Assembly: GCA_020746835.1 (NCBI GenBank)
Contig: JAGPNK010000009.1
Location: 1,860,001-1,924,000, forward strand
DNA length: 64,000 nt
Direction: 5' to 3'
Source: Stachybotrys elegans
Taxonomy: Eukaryota; Ascomycota; Sordariomycetes; Hypocreales; Stachybotryaceae
Part shown: in pieces, positions 60,382 through 64,000 of the stretch
How positions within the stretch are numbered: position 1 is the stretch's first letter
Layout: each line of letters begins with the position of its first letter
Program-made: the position numbers and the translations under genes
The notes under the pieces: model-generated
Told to the model about the DNA's origin: nothing
What the model saw: only the letters and a program-made list of their open reading frames with translations
Databases searched by the model: none

Positions 60382-61435
60382 CTTGGCAGGAGTAATCCAG
60401 CACCTGATTCGAATAGATTGTATGGATGACTGAAGTTGGACGATGGTTGGTATTGACAGCGGTATTGGGGACTGTGGAATTTATATGTTAAACGACAGAT
60501 GACTTCGATCTCAGTTCAAGCTACCGTAAGCTCCCGTGTCCCTGTGGGGACCAGCATATGAATTTAGCTTGTGACAATGCCATATCACTTCCCTGCTAAT
60601 GCGGCTGGTAGGTAATGTAAAGCTGGAATGCAGTATAAAGGCAAAATCTGCTGATATGACACGGCTTTTGTGCCATGTACTCTTATCATCAATGCTTTGC
60701 ATGCCAACTGAATGCTGACTTCGATTGTCAGGTATGCCTCATCTCTTAGTTCATTCAATTTGTGCTGTGATATGATTTAACTCTTGGCCTAGCAGGAATG
60801 CATGGAGGTGTAGCTCACTCTTTTCTGCCCAATAAACCGCTGCTTATCCCTTCGAGTGTCATAAGGTGCCCTCTGTGTCGCAGACAGGGTTTTTAGCCAA
60901 TTAAAGTGCGTGAAAAAAAATCGTGACTTCAGTTTCCTAAGAAAATAGGCTAGAATAGAAGTCCTAGCATTTCTTTCGGGTACAGCTACATTATACAGTA
61001 ATTTGCATATATGAGAGATGTACGTTACTTCTTGTACTGGCCTAAGTTAAGGGGTACATGGGTTGAACACATCGAGGGCGCCTTACAACATTCAGAGGGA
61101 TAGTTAGCTTAGCTGTGGCTTATCATGTGGTGCTACCCCCACTGCCAGCTCATCCAAAGTAGAACTCGGAGTTAGGGACGGCCAATTCCATATTGAGGTA
61201 TTTCATACTGACCAATCCACGTGGCAGGGGATTTGATTCTGTCCGGATAAGGCCCATCGAGAAGGTTATTTTGCCTAATAACCCTTTAGATGTTACCATG
61301 AATACTGGTTCAAACAGAAGATGGTAATGAGAATGATAGATAACAGTTATGGCTGGCATGGCTGCTGCTGAATCGGGTGTCCATTGCTATTTCTATATCC
61401 TATTAGAATCCCTGCAATCTCACCATCTCAAGTAT
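60382..61435. other. Intergenic
   Basis: About 1 kb between two minus-strand genes; promoter of the DUF2235 gene and the 3' flank of the dehydrogenase. Short ORFs at 60511-60702 and 61150-61359 have no support. Confidence 0.55.
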
Positions 61436-62717
61436 CTATCGTCCTCCCGCATTCAATGAACTCTTAGGATCATACACATCAGTCTTGATAGCTTCGGGGT
61501 ACTCAACTCCTCCCTGTTTCAGCACTTCCTCCATGGTCTCCATAATGACAATGCTCTCCTCAAGAGACATGGTCTGGCTCTCGAGCTTCCCATCCCTTAG
61601 ACAGCGCACGCACTCATCAGCCTCCCAGTACATTCCATGTCCCCAATTGTCACGCTCTGCGTCTTTGGGGTAGACGCACTCGAACTCCTTGGGCTCATTG
61701 CCTTTCTTGAGCAAATTGTACTTGGATGGCTTGGGTGCACAGCCGAAGACCTGAATCTCCCCCAGAGAACCCTGGATACGAACTACTGGGCCACTTGTGC
61801 CCTTGCCATCAGGGTCGGTCGCTACACGAAAGGTGGTCAGGGCTATACCCATGGCTTTGTGCAGAGGAAACTGAAGAATGATGCTTGTCATCTCATCAAC
61901 CCCCGTGTGGTGTTGGTTAATGGCAGCAATGACACGGGGCTTCTCCTTGTCTCCATCAGACCAGAGATGGTACAGAGTCTGGAAAACCCAAGTGATTGGA
62001 TAGATACCAAGATCCAGCAATGCACCCCCAGCTAGCTCACTGCTCGCTAGTCTGTGGGAGTCATCCAGTGCTAGGTTTCCAGTCTCGTCGTTGATGTTGA
62101 AGCTGAAATCACCTACCACAGATTAGACATATTTCCCATTCCACAAATATATTGCCCACTCACCAGTTACCCTATGGATGTTTCCGATAGCACCGGAGGA
62201 GATCAGGTCCCGTATCTCAATGCTGGAGGGGAAAAACCGAGTCCAGACGGCTTCCATGAGAAACAGACCCTTTAAGCGTGCTGTCTCGACGAGCTTCTTT
62301 GTTTGAGAAGCTGTGACAGTAAACGACTTCTCACAGAGGACATGCTTGCCAGCCTCAAGAGCCAGCATTGTATTCTGGAAATGGTGGCTATGCGGGGTGG
62401 CCACATAGACGATGTCGACGTTGGGGTCGTTGACTAGCTCGGCGTAGGAACCATAGCATTTTGCTGAAGCTGGTCCTTTGATGCGCTTGATAAAGTCGGT
62501 AGCCTTGTCACTGGATCGCGATGCGCCTACAGCAACGATCTCATGTCGGACATCTGTGACGCCTCGTATGGCCGGGTTGGTCAAAAGGTCTTTGGCAAAG
62601 GCTGGGCACACGGGGTCAGTTGTCTTCGCCATGACTAGTATACGGAGGAAGCTCACTCTCGGCGATTCCACCCGTAGCCATGATGCCCCATTTTGCCACA
62701 TACTGAGTGTCGCTCAT
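61436..62717 (-). CDS. Gfo/Idh/MocA family NAD(P)-dependent dehydrogenase (dihydrodiol/D-xylose dehydrogenase-like)
   Basis: Three exons on the minus strand: 62717-62657, 62601-62164, 62112-61436; 391 aa. The N-terminal dinucleotide motif is WGIMATGGIAETFAKDL, completed only by splicing the first intron. Family motifs: IVYVATPHSHHF, GKHVLCEKSFT (the EKP-like motif with catalytic Lys, here EKS), and EAVWTRFFP. The second domain includes GGALLDLGIYPI. This order fits the eukaryotic trans-dihydrodiol/NADP D-xylose dehydrogenase branch, oxidising sugars or diols in the cytosol. EKS instead of the usual EKP is common in this branch. It is outside the cluster. Confidence 0.9.
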
Positions 62718-63522
62718 CGTGCAGGTGTATGTTTGACAAGTTTGTTTTTCGTGGCCTTGGTGATGGAGGATAGAGGCATGTGATGTCATGTCGTGCGGGG
62801 TTTAATTCATGGAGAGCCAAGCACCGCGGGATTCCATCTGCTTCAGCACAGTCAGCCAGATCTCCACAGCCAGACTACACATCATTAATAACAGTAGATT
62901 ACCTATCGGAGAAGACGCTGATGGCCTTGAAGCATTGTGTGAAAATTGGCCAGTCTTCGTATGCGTATGTTGGAGGCATTTAATTCTACCTTTTCTACCC
63001 AAGTCGTATCATACAATTATTCTTCGTTATGAACCGTCCATCGCAGTATTGTTATATTCCTGGCTAACTACTGACGAGAGCTACATAACTGGATTGCATT
63101 TAAAGCAAATAGCTCTTCTTAATTCCCCTACTATTCATGACTGCTTTGGCTCCTGGTGCTAGTTGCCAATCCTATTCTCTTTGCCTTTAGTATCACGACT
63201 TCTTCCACTTCGGACTGGATACCCCTTCTTTTATGGCACTGGAAGTTTCTGTTCTTAATATTATCTTTCAACGAACACTTTTCGCTACTTATTGTGTATG
63301 GATTGTTGATGTTGGCTCCGGCCCCTAGGAATAATGAAATTCATGGGCACATGGATGTAGTAATGCACGTCTATTTTCTTTCTCTACCTTTACATTCTTC
63401 CAATGATAGAAATCATGAGAGAACATGTGCTTCTAACCCACTAGCAATCTCCAGATTTTGGCATACAGCCTCTGTGTAATCTGGGATACCACAGTGTTTG
63501 TATACGCCGTCGTTGCCATGTA
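62718..63522. other. Intergenic
   Basis: About 800 nt of AT-rich promoter and 3' flank. ORFs on the plus strand (62809-63162, 63156-63479) have hydrophobic low-complexity translations and no motif. An alternative minus frame (63413-63625) overlaps the edge gene and is not preferred. Confidence 0.5.
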
Positions 63523-64000
63523 TTAGAAGTCCACATTCGCTCCAAATGTCTGGCTTCCCAAGTCCGTCCTCATGAATCCAATCTTGAAGTTCTGCTCGAC
63601 CCCATCCCGACGGGTAGCATTCCACGCATGAGTGTGGAAGAGACCTGAGGCCTCGCTATTAGTCTCGGGTGTCAAAGACGCGAAGAGCACTGACATATGC
63701 CTTACAAAGCCCCGGCTTCGTGCAGCAGCGGTAAGGGTCTGATAATATCCTCTCAACGTGGCGAAGAAGTGTTCACGATAAAGGCGCAGTGCTTCCTCGG
63801 TAACTTGGTTAGCTTCTGCTGCTGTTTGACGTGCCGCCTCTTCTACAAAGGTCCGCACTGGAAGGGACACCGTTTGCATCCATTCGAGACGCCCGCTTTC
63901 ATAGTTGACAAGAGAAACATTCTTCCACTCTGGCCTGATCTCCTTGTCTACCATATATACGGCCAACAGGGCGATGATACTAGCCGTAGTGTGCGGGGAT
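63523..64000 (-). CDS. Partial gene of unknown function (5' end outside window)
   Basis: A minus-strand frame is open from the stop at 63523 to the window edge (about 159 codons), with no stop before 64000, so the start or an upstream exon lies outside. The visible part has a hydrophobic segment ending IIALLAVYM, then a mostly helical, charged region (FVEEAARQTAAEANQVTEEALRLYREHFF) and a less ordered end with FHTHAWNATRRDG. I do not recognise the family. The hydrophobic segment could be a membrane anchor. The true C-terminus could change if a 3' intron exists. Confidence 0.5.
   Translation of the reverse strand, partial: SPHTTASIIALLAVYMVDKEIRPEWKNVSLVNYESGRLEWMQTVSLPVRTFVEEAARQTAAEANQVTEEALRLYREHFFATLRGYYQTLTAAARSRGFVRHMSVLFASLTPETNSEASGLFHTHAWNATRRDGVEQNFKIGFMRTDLGSQTFGANVDF

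Overview
The window is nuclear DNA of a filamentous ascomycete (Pezizomycotina). Evidence: genes carry many short introns (about 43-75 nt) with fungal splice sites, and families include SAT-type non-reducing PKS, DMATS prenyltransferase, secreted GMC oxidoreductases and fungal-specific transcription factors. A hypocrealean or other sordariomycete source is likely but is inference. Gene models were rebuilt by hand from ORFs, splice signals and family motifs; 24 protein-coding genes are supported, one of them partial, plus one possible remnant. No tRNA, rRNA, CRISPR or intact transposon was seen.

Layout. 0.4-24.2 kb is ordinary accessory/housekeeping content: an ACS-family MFS permease, a GH2 beta-mannosidase, an alpha/beta hydrolase, a secreted GMC oxidoreductase, a small secreted protein with a carbohydrate-binding-like domain, an F-box protein, a secreted Ser/Thr/Lys-tailed protein, a GH10 xylanase, and a DUF4139-type coiled-coil protein with an FG-repeat insert. 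24.5-56.6 kb is a biosynthetic gene cluster: P450-a, a Pyr4/PaxB-type membrane terpene cyclase, a secreted GMC oxidoreductase, P450-b, an O-methyltransferase, a DMATS aromatic prenyltransferase, a metallo-beta-lactamase-fold hydrolase, a seven-domain NR-PKS (SAT-KS-AT-PT-ACP-CMeT-TE), P450-c, a three-repeat MYB protein, an SDR, a fungal-specific regulator and a DHA1-type MFS exporter. 58.3-64 kb holds a DUF2235 protein, a Gfo/Idh/MocA dehydrogenase and a partial unknown gene at the edge.

How the cluster could work (inference): the PKS makes a C-methylated orsellinate-type acid; DMATS attaches a prenyl chain; a P450 oxidises the chain, perhaps to an epoxide; the membrane cyclase closes the terpenoid rings; O-methyltransferase, P450s, SDR, GMC enzyme and MBL hydrolase tailor it; the MFS exports it. 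The unusual point is that a meroterpenoid-type cyclase and PKS occur with a soluble DMATS enzyme while no UbiA prenyltransferase, FAD epoxidase or prenyl-diphosphate synthase is visible in the window. I do not recognise this exact set as a characterised cluster, but I could not search.
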